Positions 7,351 through 15,989 of a DNA stretch of 56,436 nt are shown in pieces; the first letter of the stretch is position 1; each line of letters opens with the position of its first letter. Location of the stretch: positions 1 through 56,436 of the forward strand of contig JAHQVM010000067.1 of NCBI GenBank assembly GCA_019634365.1. The letters run 5' to 3'. Below the pieces are notes generated by a model. It did not search any database. It was not told the origin of the DNA and worked only from the letters and a program-made list of their open reading frames with translations. Both the position numbers and the translations under genes were made by a program. The stretch is from Flavobacteriaceae bacterium. Lineage in GTDB: Bacteria > Bacteroidota > Bacteroidia > Flavobacteriales > Flavobacteriaceae.

Positions 7351-8469
7351 ATGAAAGAAGATTTTTACGATATACTCGGCATTTCCAAGAACGCTTCTGC
7401 TGCCGAAATTAAGAAAGCCTACCGAAAAAAGGCGATCCAATATCACCCGGATAAGAATCCGGATGATCCCAAGGCAGAAGAGATGTTTAAGAAAGCAGCC
7501 GAGGCGTATGAAGTTTTGAGCGATCCGGATAAGAAAGCACGCTACGATCAATTTGGCCATCAGGCGTTTGAAGGAGGTGGCTTTGGCGGAGGCGGAATGA
7601 ATATGGAAGATATCTTCAGTCAGTTTGGAGATATTTTCGGAAGTGCTTTCGGCGGAGGCGGTTTTGGTGGCTTTGGCGGCTTCGGTGGAGGTGGTCAACG
7701 CCGAGTGAAGGGGAGCAACTTACGGATTCGAGTTAAGCTAACATTGGAAGAAATCGCCAATGGAGTTGAGAAGAAAATCAAGGTAAAACGCAAGAAGGTT
7801 GCCGAAGGAACTACTTACAAAACATGCCCAACGTGTAATGGACTAGGACAAGTAACCAAAATTCAGAATACTATTTTGGGGCGTATGCAAACGTCTGCTA
7901 CCTGCGGTACCTGTAAAGGTTCTGGTCAAACCATAGATAGAGCACCTTCAGGATCGGATGCTTTTGGGATGGTTTCTCAAGAGGAAACGGTTTCCATTAA
8001 AATTCCTGCTGGGGTGGTAGATGGCATGCAGTTAAAAGTTTCCGGCAAGGGTAACGATGCACCGGGGAATGGCATTGCTGGAGACCTATTGGTAGCCATA
8101 GAAGAATTGCCTCATTCACAACTGCAAAGAGAAGGAGATAACCTGCACTACGATCTGTATGTCAGTTTTTCTGAAGCCGCTTTAGGAACCTCTAAAGAGA
8201 TTGAAACCGTTACAGGAAAGGTGCGTATAAAAATCGATGCAGGCGCTCAGAGTGGAAAAATACTTCGTCTTCGAAATAAGGGTATTCCGAGTATTAATGG
8301 GTACGGAACGGGGGATCTGCTCGTTCATGTAAATGTTTGGACGCCAAAGACTCTCACTAAAGAACAGCGTGAATTTTTCGAAAAGATGAAGAACGATGAA
8401 CATTTCGAACCGAAACCTGAAAAAGAGGATAAGTCCTTTTTTGAGAAGGTAAAAGATATGTTTTCATAA
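7351..8469 (+). CDS. dnaJ: DnaJ co-chaperone with half zinc-binding domain
   Basis: A 372-residue type-I-like DnaJ. The J domain spans 1-70 with HPD at 32-34; a Gly/Phe-rich linker runs 72-116; client-binding beta domains follow to about 345. The cysteine-rich region has only two CxxCxGxG motifs (159-166 CPTCNGLG and 185-192 CGTCKGSG) instead of four. Spacing indicates that canonical motifs 2 and 3 (zinc centre II) remain while motifs 1 and 4 (zinc centre I) are gone. It stimulates DnaK ATPase and delivers clients. It starts one base after grpE, and the operon ends in a strong terminator at 8555. Sequence on either side is intact, so this is not a frameshift. Confidence 0.96.
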   Translation: MKEDFYDILGISKNASAAEIKKAYRKKAIQYHPDKNPDDPKAEEMFKKAAEAYEVLSDPDKKARYDQFGHQAFEGGGFGGGGMNMEDIFSQFGDIFGSAFGGGGFGGFGGFGGGGQRRVKGSNLRIRVKLTLEEIANGVEKKIKVKRKKVAEGTTYKTCPTCNGLGQVTKIQNTILGRMQTSATCGTCKGSGQTIDRAPSGSDAFGMVSQEETVSIKIPAGVVDGMQLKVSGKGNDAPGNGIAGDLLVAIEELPHSQLQREGDNLHYDLYVSFSEAALGTSKEIETVTGKVRIKIDAGAQSGKILRLRNKGIPSINGYGTGDLLVHVNVWTPKTLTKEQREFFEKMKNDEHFEPKPEKEDKSFFEKVKDMFS

Positions 8470-8554
8470 ACAAGGACTTTTAATTTATTTTACCTATATT
8501 TGAAAATCGCTAGTCTTAAAAGCGATAATTTTTCTTTTTCATAGCAATTTTTTT

Positions 8555-8592
8555 CCCACTCTTTGAGTAATCTAAGAGTGGGTTTTTCTTTT
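8555..8592 (+). terminator. Rho-independent terminator of grpE-dnaJ
   Basis: Perfect 9-bp stem CCCACTCTT / AAGAGTGGG (8555-8563 and 8574-8582) with a 10-base loop, followed by TTTTTCTTTT. It lies 86 bp after the dnaJ stop. Confidence 0.92.
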
Positions 8593-8743
8593 TAAGGAAA
8601 TGCCCCATTTTTGAGGCGATTTTGGGTTAACTTTAATCGGGAAGCGTAACATTTTCTGAAAATGGGATACAAACAGAATTAATAAGAAGAACCTTCTTTT
8701 CTATGGAAGGTTTAAATATCTTTACCGACTTACAATTTTATCT

Positions 8744-9667
8744 ATGGACAATCTACTTGAAGCCAATCAAGTTTCAAAAAACTATGGGGATTACCGGGCA
8801 CTTAACAATGTGTCTATCCAAGTACCCAAGGGTAGTATTTTTGGTCTCCTTGGACCCAATGGAGCGGGTAAAACCACCTTCATTCGCATCATCAACCAAA
8901 TTACCATGCCCGATACAGGAACTGTTACCTTGGATGGTGAGCCTTTACAGCCCCATCACATTCAGCATATTGGGTATTTACCCGAAGAAAGAGGGCTGTA
9001 TAAATCGATGAAAGTAGGGGAGCAGGCATTGTATTTGGCACAGTTAAAGGGATTGTCCCAGGCCGAAGCCAAAAAACGATTGAAGCATTGGTTCGAACGT
9101 TTGGACATTGGCGATTGGTGGAACAAAAAGATTCAAGAGCTTTCTAAAGGGATGGCGCAAAAAATCCAGTTTGTGGTCACCGTATTGCACCAACCCAAAT
9201 TACTCATATTCGATGAACCCTTCAGTGGATTCGACCCCATTAATGCTAATCTTATCAAAGACGAGATTCTTAAGCTTAGGGAAGAAGGGTCCACGGTTAT
9301 ATTTTCCACCCACCGCATGGAATCGGTAGAGGAAATCTGTGACCATATTGCCTTGATCCACGAATCCAACAAAATATTGGACGGTAAGCTTATTGATATT
9401 AAAAGGGAATTCCGATCCAATACCTACGAAGTGGGATTGGTCACGGAAAACAAGGAATTAGTTGCAAAAGAACTTAAGGAACGGTTCGAAGTGGCTCCGG
9501 CGACCTTTAAAACCATAAATGACGAACTGCAGTATACCATAAAGATGGCTAACGGAAATCCTAACGATTTGCTGGGTTATCTGGCGCAGCAAGGCCGGGT
9601 GACTCATTTCGTGGAGGTGATACCCTCTGCCAACGATATTTTTATCCAAGCCGTACAAAACCACTAA
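8744..9667 (+). CDS. ABC transporter ATP-binding protein (NatA-like)
   Basis: A 307-residue ATPase subunit of an ABC-2 type exporter. Walker A GPNGAGKTT is at 37-45, the signature LSKGM at 133-137 (variant of LSGGQ, usual in this group), Walker B LLIFDEP at 153-159, and the switch histidine in STHRM near 190. The C-terminal 80 residues form the DUF4162-like extension of NatA-type ATPases. It pairs with the permease gene 10 bp downstream; the family is linked to Na+ or drug efflux, but the cargo here is unknown. A -7-like TATCTTTA sits at 8717-8724, with a 7-bp inverted repeat just upstream (AACCTTC 8690 / GAAGGTT 8706). Confidence 0.93.
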   Translation: MDNLLEANQVSKNYGDYRALNNVSIQVPKGSIFGLLGPNGAGKTTFIRIINQITMPDTGTVTLDGEPLQPHHIQHIGYLPEERGLYKSMKVGEQALYLAQLKGLSQAEAKKRLKHWFERLDIGDWWNKKIQELSKGMAQKIQFVVTVLHQPKLLIFDEPFSGFDPINANLIKDEILKLREEGSTVIFSTHRMESVEEICDHIALIHESNKILDGKLIDIKREFRSNTYEVGLVTENKELVAKELKERFEVAPATFKTINDELQYTIKMANGNPNDLLGYLAQQGRVTHFVEVIPSANDIFIQAVQNH

Positions 9668-9677
9668 AAAACCACGC

Positions 9678-10982
9678 ATGAACCATCTTTCCCTTATTAT
9701 AAAACGCGAATACCTCACCAAGGTGAAGAACAAGGCCTTCATTATTATGACCTTTCTGAGCCCCTTAATTATGGTGGCACTCATTAGTTTGGTGGCCTAT
9801 CTTTCGCAATTGAATAACGATAAAGTTCGAACCATTTCGGTTTTGGACGAGAGTGGATTGTTCTTGTATCAATTTGAAGACAATGATGATCTAAAATTCG
9901 AAACGCTCTCTGCAATTACTTTGGAAGAGGCTAAGAATAATGTACAGGAAAGCGATGTATACGGATTGCTGTACATACCCAATTCCCAAAGTATCGACTC
10001 ACTGGCCCAGTCGATCACCTTCTTTTCGGAAGATTCTCCATCTCTAATTGTGATAAACGATATTGAAAGAGCTGTGCGGCGCAAAGCGAACTCCCTAAAA
10101 TTGGAAGAAAATGGCCTAGATGCCGAACAAATAGAAGGATTACGTGTAAGTGTTCAAACACAACTGGAAACCTTCGATGGTCAGGAAACCTCGGAAATAG
10201 GATCCTTATTAAAACTCATTTTCGGTGGTATTTCGGGGTATTTACTGTTCATGTTCATAATCATTTACGGAAATATGATTATGCGGAGTGTAATCGAAGA
10301 GAAAACCAGTCGTATTATTGAAGTGATCATTAGCTCTGTAAAACCCATTAAATTGTTATTGGGCAAAATTATAGGAACCTCTTTGGCTGGGGTAACCCAA
10401 TTCATGGTCTGGGTGGTTTTATTAAGTGTTCTTAGCTTGGTGGTAACCCTTATATTTGGGATTGATCCAGGTGCGATGCAAGCCGATCAAATGCAGGCCT
10501 TAACTGAGGCCGGAGGATCCGAAGCCAAGGTGTATGAAATATATGCGGAGTTTCAGAAGCTGCCAATGACCAACTTGGTGATCATGTTTTTACTTTTCTT
10601 TATTGGAGGGTACCTACTATATGCTTCATTGTACGCGGCAATAGGAGCCGCTGTGGATAGTGAAACGGATACACAACAGTTCTTACTGCCCATCTTGGTT
10701 CCTTTGATCCTGGCAGTTTATGTGGGTGCATTTACGGTAATTGAAGATCCTCATGGTACCGTATCCCAAGTATTTTCGTTCATACCCTTTACCTCTCCTG
10801 TGGTGATGTTAATGCGAATACCATTTGGAGTACCAATCTGGCAACAGATTCTTTCAGTAGTCATATTATTTGCTACCTTTATGGGTACCGTATGGTTTGC
10901 CTCTAAGATATACAGGGTAGGGATTTTAATGTACGGCAAAAAGGCAAGCTACAAAGAAATCATTAAGTGGCTTAAATACTAG
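9678..10982 (+). CDS. ABC-2 type permease (NatB-like)
   Basis: A 434-residue membrane subunit partnering the preceding ATPase. It has a first helix at about 21-41, a large extracytoplasmic domain (about 42-175), then a cluster of five or so helices. The motif IEEKTSRIIEVIISSVKP just after the second helix is characteristic of the NatB/ABC-2 family and marks the ATPase-facing coupling helix. Downstream, the MscS gene begins three bases after the stop, so the three genes are likely one operon, which could hint at a shared role in ion or osmotic homeostasis. The substrate cannot be read from sequence. Confidence 0.92.
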   Translation: MNHLSLIIKREYLTKVKNKAFIIMTFLSPLIMVALISLVAYLSQLNNDKVRTISVLDESGLFLYQFEDNDDLKFETLSAITLEEAKNNVQESDVYGLLYIPNSQSIDSLAQSITFFSEDSPSLIVINDIERAVRRKANSLKLEENGLDAEQIEGLRVSVQTQLETFDGQETSEIGSLLKLIFGGISGYLLFMFIIIYGNMIMRSVIEEKTSRIIEVIISSVKPIKLLLGKIIGTSLAGVTQFMVWVVLLSVLSLVVTLIFGIDPGAMQADQMQALTEAGGSEAKVYEIYAEFQKLPMTNLVIMFLLFFIGGYLLYASLYAAIGAAVDSETDTQQFLLPILVPLILAVYVGAFTVIEDPHGTVSQVFSFIPFTSPVVMLMRIPFGVPIWQQILSVVILFATFMGTVWFASKIYRVGILMYGKKASYKEIIKWLKY

Positions 10983-10985
10983 TTT

Positions 10986-11894
10986 GTGCAGGACGAAGAT
11001 ATTACCGATAAGCTTTCGGAGGTTGTAAAAGAAGACATTTGGGGCAATATAAAAGAAGTCCTCAACTTGGGCTTTCACTTTGGTGAAGGGGAAAATCAGA
11101 TACACATTACACTGGGTTTGCTTCTTCTGGTCATTCTATCCTATTTCATTACGCGCTTTCTTCTCAAATGGATCCGTAGGATTTTTACCAGAAAGATGGA
11201 TGAAACCGATAAACTGAAGTTTTTCAGTTTCTTCAAGTTCGTCAATTATGTAGTTTACATCATCGTGTTCTTTGCTATTCTTGGTTTTGCCGGGGTGAAT
11301 GTTACTCCTGTGTTGGCTGCCTCTGCGGCGTTGTTGGTGGGATTGGGTCTGGCCCTTCAGGAAATTTTCCAGGATGTAATCGGTGGGATTCTTATCATGG
11401 TAGATAAATCCCTTTTGGTGGGTGATATTGTTGAGGTGGAAGGCCGTGTGGGCCGAGTCGTCGATATTAAACTTCGTACCACGAGAACGATTACCCGTGA
11501 TGATAAGATTGTGGTCATACCCAATCATAAATTTATAAGTGATTCCATCATCAATTATACTCAAAACCACAAAACTACCCGTGAATTTGTGGGAGTTGGG
11601 GTAGCCTATGGCAGTGACACCCAAAAAGTAAAAGAGTTATTGCTCCAAAGTGTGGCCGAGGATAGCCGTATCCTGAAAGTTCCGAAACCCTTTGTTTCTT
11701 TTGAAGATTTTGGGGATTCCTCACTTGATTTCAGAATTAATTTCTTTGTTTCCGATAGCTTCGTAGACCCTTTCATTAAAAGTGACATCCGTTTTAAGAT
11801 CGATGCGCTGTTTAGGGAAAACGATATTACGATTCCTTTCCCGCAGCGCGATATTCATATCAAATCTGGCGATTTAAATCCAGACAAGACATAA
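10986..11894 (+). CDS. Small-conductance mechanosensitive channel (MscS family)
   Basis: A 302-residue inner-membrane channel that opens under membrane tension. Helices are near 43-61, 83-103 and 108-145; the third contains the Gly/Ala-rich pore-lining stretch LAASAALLVGLGLALQE followed by FQDVIGGILIM and the beta-domain start GDIVEVEGRVG, all MscS hallmarks. It begins with GTG three bases after the ABC permease stop (MQDEDITDKL); no closer ATG exists, so a GTG start is required. The C-terminal alpha/beta cage continues to about 290. Membership of the preceding ABC operon is inferred from spacing. Confidence 0.92.
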   Translation: MQDEDITDKLSEVVKEDIWGNIKEVLNLGFHFGEGENQIHITLGLLLLVILSYFITRFLLKWIRRIFTRKMDETDKLKFFSFFKFVNYVVYIIVFFAILGFAGVNVTPVLAASAALLVGLGLALQEIFQDVIGGILIMVDKSLLVGDIVEVEGRVGRVVDIKLRTTRTITRDDKIVVIPNHKFISDSIINYTQNHKTTREFVGVGVAYGSDTQKVKELLLQSVAEDSRILKVPKPFVSFEDFGDSSLDFRINFFVSDSFVDPFIKSDIRFKIDALFRENDITIPFPQRDIHIKSGDLNPDKT

Positions 11895-12003
11895 AGTATT
11901 TCCACCTTACACAATTTTCTGGAGGGATTGTAGTTTTAGTTTGTTCAACTGCAAATTAATTGTACATTGCCGATCTGCTCAGGCATTTTAAAATGATCCA
12001 CTT

Positions 12004-12921
12004 TTGATTTTTCGGAATAGCGTATTGAAAAGAATCCCAGTGATTCTATGTTTGTGTTTGGCTTGTGTTGGAGCTCAAGTATGTGCGCAGAATACGGATT
12101 TGGCCAGAATTGAATATACCTATATTCCGCAGGTTGATTCTGAGAATTCTGTAAGCCGCTTCAGGGCTCTTATTAATGTCCCTTTTCAGCTTAATTGGGA
12201 AGGTAGTTACCTCATTGCTGGATTCGAATACCGCAACTTGGATCTGGATTTTGAGGACCCTGTTCCTTTCGAAACGCAAAACCTAGATCGTTTCCAGCTC
12301 TTCAGGACTTCCTTGTCCTATACCTTCAAAATGAAGAAAAATTGGCGTTTCGCAGCCAAAGTTGGTGCAGAAGTGAACTCGAATTTTGAAAACGATAAAA
12401 TTACCAACCGCGATATAAATGTAACTGGGGCGGTATTCATGATCCGGGATCGATCTGGCGATAGTATCTCAAAACCTGACCGATTGATCTTAGGGCTCAA
12501 TTATTCTACAACTGCCGGGCGACCGTTTCCTATCCCAATCGTAAATTATTATAAAAAATTTCATCCCAATTGGTCGTACTCAGTAGGAACGCCCAAGACC
12601 AACTTAAAATACACTGCAGGCAAAAAGCATGCGTTGCAAGGCTTCGTGACACTGGATGGGTTCTTTTCCAACATTCAGAATAACCTCAATGTACCGAATT
12701 CTGATGGCTCCTCGTCCTTGGCAGAGAACATTTCCATGACCTTGGTTTTCGGAGGTGTTGGCTATGAATACTACTTTACCAAACATTTGCTTTTTTACCT
12801 CTATGGAGGTCATACGTTTTTCAATGAAATACGGTTGAGGGACGGTAAAAGAAACAGCTTGTACAAGATAAATGAAGCAAATACTTACTATCTTAGATCT
12901 GGAATTAAATTTAAACTTTAA
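12004..12921 (+). CDS. DUF6268-like outer-membrane beta-barrel protein
   Basis: An approximately 300-residue exported protein. A signal peptide (KRIPVILCLCLACVGAQVCAQ) is followed by alternating aromatic strands ending FKL, typical of outer-membrane barrels, with the terminal strand YYLRSGIKFKL. Overall pattern resembles the DUF6268 family of Bacteroidota; role unknown. Starts are non-ATG: TTG at 12004 or, more signal-like, TTG at 12025. A weak -7-like CACTTTTG overlaps the first, which would favour the second. The sigma-54-type regulator begins two bases after the stop, so the barrel protein and the regulator are probably co-transcribed. Confidence 0.8.
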   Translation: MIFRNSVLKRIPVILCLCLACVGAQVCAQNTDLARIEYTYIPQVDSENSVSRFRALINVPFQLNWEGSYLIAGFEYRNLDLDFEDPVPFETQNLDRFQLFRTSLSYTFKMKKNWRFAAKVGAEVNSNFENDKITNRDINVTGAVFMIRDRSGDSISKPDRLILGLNYSTTAGRPFPIPIVNYYKKFHPNWSYSVGTPKTNLKYTAGKKHALQGFVTLDGFFSNIQNNLNVPNSDGSSSLAENISMTLVFGGVGYEYYFTKHLLFYLYGGHTFFNEIRLRDGKRNSLYKINEANTYYLRSGIKFKL

Positions 12922-12923
12922 CT

Positions 12924-14087
12924 ATGCCTAGAATACTTATTATTGAAGATGAAGCCGCCATTAGAAGGGTGCTTGTGAAGATACTTTCTGAGGAGAGCGA
13001 CACCTATGAAGTATCGGAAGCTGAAGATGGATTGGCTGGGATTGAGATTATTAAGAAGGAAGATTTCGATTTAATTCTTTGTGATATAAAAATGCCCAAA
13101 ATGGATGGGGTGGAAGTATTGGAGGCTGTTAAAAAGGTAAAGCCAGAAGTGCCGGTGGTCATGATTTCCGGTCACGGTGATTTGGATACCGCTGTGAATA
13201 CCATGCGGATGGGTGCTTTCGATTATATTTCGAAACCCCCAGACCTCAATCGATTACTCAATACAGTTAGAAACGCATTGGACCGAAAAGAATTGGTGGT
13301 CGAAAACACTCGTTTAAAGAAAAAGGTAGGCAAGAAATACGAAATGATCGGGGATTCCCCAGCCATTTCACATATTAAGGAAATGATCGAAAAAGTGGCT
13401 CCTACCGAAGCCCGTGTACTCATTACAGGGCCCAATGGTACAGGAAAGGAATTGGTGGCCCATTGGCTACACCAAAAGAGCGATCGATCCAAAGGTCCCA
13501 TGATTGAAGTTAATTGTGCCGCTATCCCTAGCGAATTAATAGAAAGTGAATTGTTCGGTCACGTAAAAGGGGCTTTTACCAGTGCCAATAAGGATAGGGC
13601 GGGTAAGTTTGAAGCCGCCAATGGAGGTACCATTTTTCTGGATGAAGTAGGGGATATGAGTCTTTCCGCACAAGCCAAAGTACTGCGCGCACTGCAGGAG
13701 AATAGAGTGCAAAGGGTTGGAAGCGACAAAGACATTAAAGTAAATGTTAGAGTGGTTGCCGCTACCAATAAGGATTTGAAGAAGGAGATAAAGGAAGGTA
13801 ATTTTAGGGAAGATCTTTACCATCGTTTGGCTGTTATCCTAATTAAAGTGCCCGCCTTGAACGATCGTAGGGAAGATATTCCATTGCTCATAAAGTATTT
13901 CTGTAAAAAGATTGCCGATGAACATGGAACGGGTCAAAAAGACTTCTCCGATAAGGCTGTGAAACTTTTACAGGAATACGATTGGACCGGAAATATACGT
14001 GAACTTCGCAATGTGGTAGAACGCCTTATCATTCTGGGTAACAGTGAAGTTACCGAAAGTGATGTAAAGCTCTTTGCAACCAAATAA
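12924..14087 (+). CDS. NtrC-type sigma-54 activator without DNA-binding HTH
   Basis: A 387-residue response regulator plus AAA+ protein. The receiver domain (1-120) has the phospho-acceptor D54 in CDIKMPKMDG. The AAA+ domain (about 140-385) has Walker A GPNGTGKE (169-176), the sigma-54-contacting GAFTSA loop (216-221), Walker B GTIFLDEVGDM (235-245) and the sensor region NIRELRNVVERL. It stops at DVKLFATK, where NtrC proteins normally carry a 50-residue Fis-type HTH. The next gene is on the other strand 33 bp away and no HTH is found in other frames, so this is a natural short form. It should activate sigma-54 polymerase without specific DNA binding, as described for FlgR and CtcC. No histidine kinase is adjacent. 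Confidence 0.93.
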   Translation: MPRILIIEDEAAIRRVLVKILSEESDTYEVSEAEDGLAGIEIIKKEDFDLILCDIKMPKMDGVEVLEAVKKVKPEVPVVMISGHGDLDTAVNTMRMGAFDYISKPPDLNRLLNTVRNALDRKELVVENTRLKKKVGKKYEMIGDSPAISHIKEMIEKVAPTEARVLITGPNGTGKELVAHWLHQKSDRSKGPMIEVNCAAIPSELIESELFGHVKGAFTSANKDRAGKFEAANGGTIFLDEVGDMSLSAQAKVLRALQENRVQRVGSDKDIKVNVRVVAATNKDLKKEIKEGNFREDLYHRLAVILIKVPALNDRREDIPLLIKYFCKKIADEHGTGQKDFSDKAVKLLQEYDWTGNIRELRNVVERLIILGNSEVTESDVKLFATK

Positions 14088-14120
14088 GGTCGATCTAGTC
14101 AATCGTTTTTAGCATACCAT

Positions 14121-14894
14121 TTATTTACAGGATGCCAGTGTTCTTTGAAGCATTTGGATCATTTCCTCTGTTTTTTGGGCATAAAACAATCGCGTCGCCT
14201 GTACGGTTTCCGTTTCCAACGCTTCTTCAGATCGGTAAAAGGAACTGGGATCGATAAGGGTGCCGTTAGAACAATCCAAGGACTGGGTAACACTTTCAAT
14301 GGCTGTTTTTAGATCATTGAGACTGGCTTCGGCTTTCTTTTTAATGGCCAATTGCTGATCCATTTTCATTTTTTTCTCGTCGGCCAAGCGCGCTTGAAGT
14401 TCCTTTTGTTTTTTAATCTGTTCCTCTAATTTCCTCTGTTCCTCCTGCAATCGCTTTTGTTGCGCCAATAATGCTTCTTCTTGACTAAGCAAAGACGCTT
14501 CGTCCTCATCCAGTGTGGACAACAATCCGTTATCGCCACATACATCCAGTGAGGTTAGAATAAGCTGAGCGTTAACCTTGGCTTTGCTTACATGATAACG
14601 ACTTCGTTCGAAGGTATCCTTTTCCATCGCCTTATTAAGGTGTTCTAGGGTATTGAATGCAGCTTCCTCGGCTTCTTTGCATCCACAGCTTTTAAGAGTG
14701 GCTTCTGTCTCTTCCAAGGAGGATATGGCCCTTTCTGTATACAATCGGACATGGTCCAGATTATTGGCTTTCATCGATTTTTTGAGATGTTGGTAACCCG
14801 AGGCTGCTCCATTGTATGCGGTTTCGCAATCGCTACTATCGTTGGGCGTACACAATGAGAGGAGGGCTACAAATAAAGTAGTTGTAGTAAGCAT
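14121..14894 (-). CDS. Exported coiled-coil protein with seven cysteines, unknown
   Basis: A 257-residue protein of unknown function. A short hydrophobic N-terminus (TTTTLFVALLSLC) suggests export, with C15 a possible but poor lipobox. Cysteines at 15, 23, 70, 72, 119, 208 and 256 suggest disulfides in the periplasm. Residues about 134-200 are a long Glu/Lys/Gln-rich coiled coil (ALLAQQKRLQEEQRKLEEQI). The first 120 residues look like helical repeats. It converges with the sigma-54 activator (33 bp) and is divergent from the PPK2 gene. I recognise it only as a conserved flavobacterial hypothetical type. Confidence 0.75.
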   Translation of the reverse strand: MLTTTTLFVALLSLCTPNDSSDCETAYNGAASGYQHLKKSMKANNLDHVRLYTERAISSLEETEATLKSCGCKEAEEAAFNTLEHLNKAMEKDTFERSRYHVSKAKVNAQLILTSLDVCGDNGLLSTLDEDEASLLSQEEALLAQQKRLQEEQRKLEEQIKKQKELQARLADEKKMKMDQQLAIKKKAEASLNDLKTAIESVTQSLDCSNGTLIDPSSFYRSEEALETETVQATRLFYAQKTEEMIQMLQRTLASCK

Positions 14895-15053
14895 AGGTAT
14901 TTGGGGTTCATTAGATTCAAAACAATTTTACAATAAAAATTTAAAAGTTCTTGTGATTTGAAGCTGGAATAATAGGAACTATTGTTTTCCCATAATTTTT
15001 ATGTGGTTCCATGTTAATTTAACGCAAGTTTAAGTGGGGAAGCGAATTTAGAA

Positions 15054-15086
15054 TTGGATAGGTTCAGATAATGTTTTCTATCTTTA
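15054..15086 (+). promoter_or_regulatory. Candidate promoter of ppk2
   Basis: TTG at 15054-15056 and TATCTTTA at 15079-15086, spacer 22 bp: one mismatch from TTG-N17-23-TAnnTTTG. Its position inside the upstream in-frame ATG extension (15071-15106) supports the ATG at 15107 as the true start. Confidence 0.45.
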
Positions 15087-15106
15087 GCCTTATTGAAAAA
15101 AAGAGT

Positions 15107-15985
15107 ATGCAATCAATTAATATTTCAGATTATAAGGTCTCCGGGCCTTTCAAAATTGAAGGGAGTACCACACATGTAGATTATGATGCTTCGAAAAAAG
15201 AACTTGAAAAGGAATTGGAGAAAACCCGAGAGAAGCTAGGCGAACTTCAGGATACCCTATATGCACATGGTAAATATGCTGTCCTTGTTTGTTTACAGGG
15301 AATGGATACGGCAGGTAAAGACAGTCTAGTTCGGGAGGTTTTCAAAGACTTTAATGCCCGTGGTGTAGTGGTACATAGTTTTAAAGTCCCTACGGAATTG
15401 GAACGCAAACACGATTATTTGTGGCGCCATTATATTGCCCTACCTGCACGTGGAAAGTTTGGGGTATTCAATCGGACTCATTATGAGAACGTACTCGTTA
15501 CCCGAGTACATCCAGAATATCTTTTGGGTGAATTGCTACCGGATGTGAATTCCGTCTCTGATATTAACGATGCTTTTTGGGATAAGCGATTTGAGCAGAT
15601 CAATAATTTTGAGAAGACGATTGCTCAAAACGGAACACTCATATTTAAGTTTTTCCTCAACCTTTCGAAGGACGAACAAAGAAACCGATTGATCCGTAGG
15701 CTGGAAAAAGAAGAAAAGAATTGGAAATTCTCTCCTAGCGATCTCAAAGAGCGAAAAAAATGGAAATCCTATATGGAATGTTATGAAGATTTGTTGAATA
15801 GGACTTCCAAACCTCATGCTCCTTGGTATTCCATTCCGGCAGATAATAAACCGGCGGCACGTTTATTGGTAGCTACTATTTTATTGGAAGAATTGAGTAA
15901 ATATCATGATATCAAAGAACCGGAGTTGGATCCGGAAATTAAAGCGAGTATCGCAGAATTTAAACAACAATTGGAAAACGAATAA
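15107..15985 (+). CDS. PPK2-family polyphosphate kinase / phosphotransferase
   Basis: A 292-residue single-domain PPK2. These cytoplasmic enzymes move phosphate between polyphosphate and nucleotides. Walker A is GMDTAGKDS (65-73), the second active-site segment is GKFGVFNRTHYENVL (117-131), followed by the VTRVHPEYLL stretch, and the arginine-rich lid is near KDEQRNRLIRRLEKE. The length fits the one-domain type that usually makes NDPs or NTPs at the expense of polyphosphate; ADP/AMP preference cannot be read. An ATG at 15071 would add 12 residues but overlaps the promoter. The M28 peptidase gene starts four bases after the stop, a coupling with no obvious functional logic. Confidence 0.92.
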   Translation: MQSINISDYKVSGPFKIEGSTTHVDYDASKKELEKELEKTREKLGELQDTLYAHGKYAVLVCLQGMDTAGKDSLVREVFKDFNARGVVVHSFKVPTELERKHDYLWRHYIALPARGKFGVFNRTHYENVLVTRVHPEYLLGELLPDVNSVSDINDAFWDKRFEQINNFEKTIAQNGTLIFKFFLNLSKDEQRNRLIRRLEKEEKNWKFSPSDLKERKKWKSYMECYEDLLNRTSKPHAPWYSIPADNKPAARLLVATILLEELSKYHDIKEPELDPEIKASIAEFKQQLENE

Positions 15986-15989
15986 TGCT

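Noticed and set aside
8690-8712. 7-bp inverted repeat AACCTTC/GAAGGTT before the NatA-like gene as an operator
   Set aside because: Short, no second copy seen in the window, and could arise by chance in AT-rich DNA.
14088-14120. A frameshifted HTH after the sigma-54 activator
   Set aside because: Only 33 bases separate it from the opposing gene; they do not encode a helix-turn-helix in any frame.
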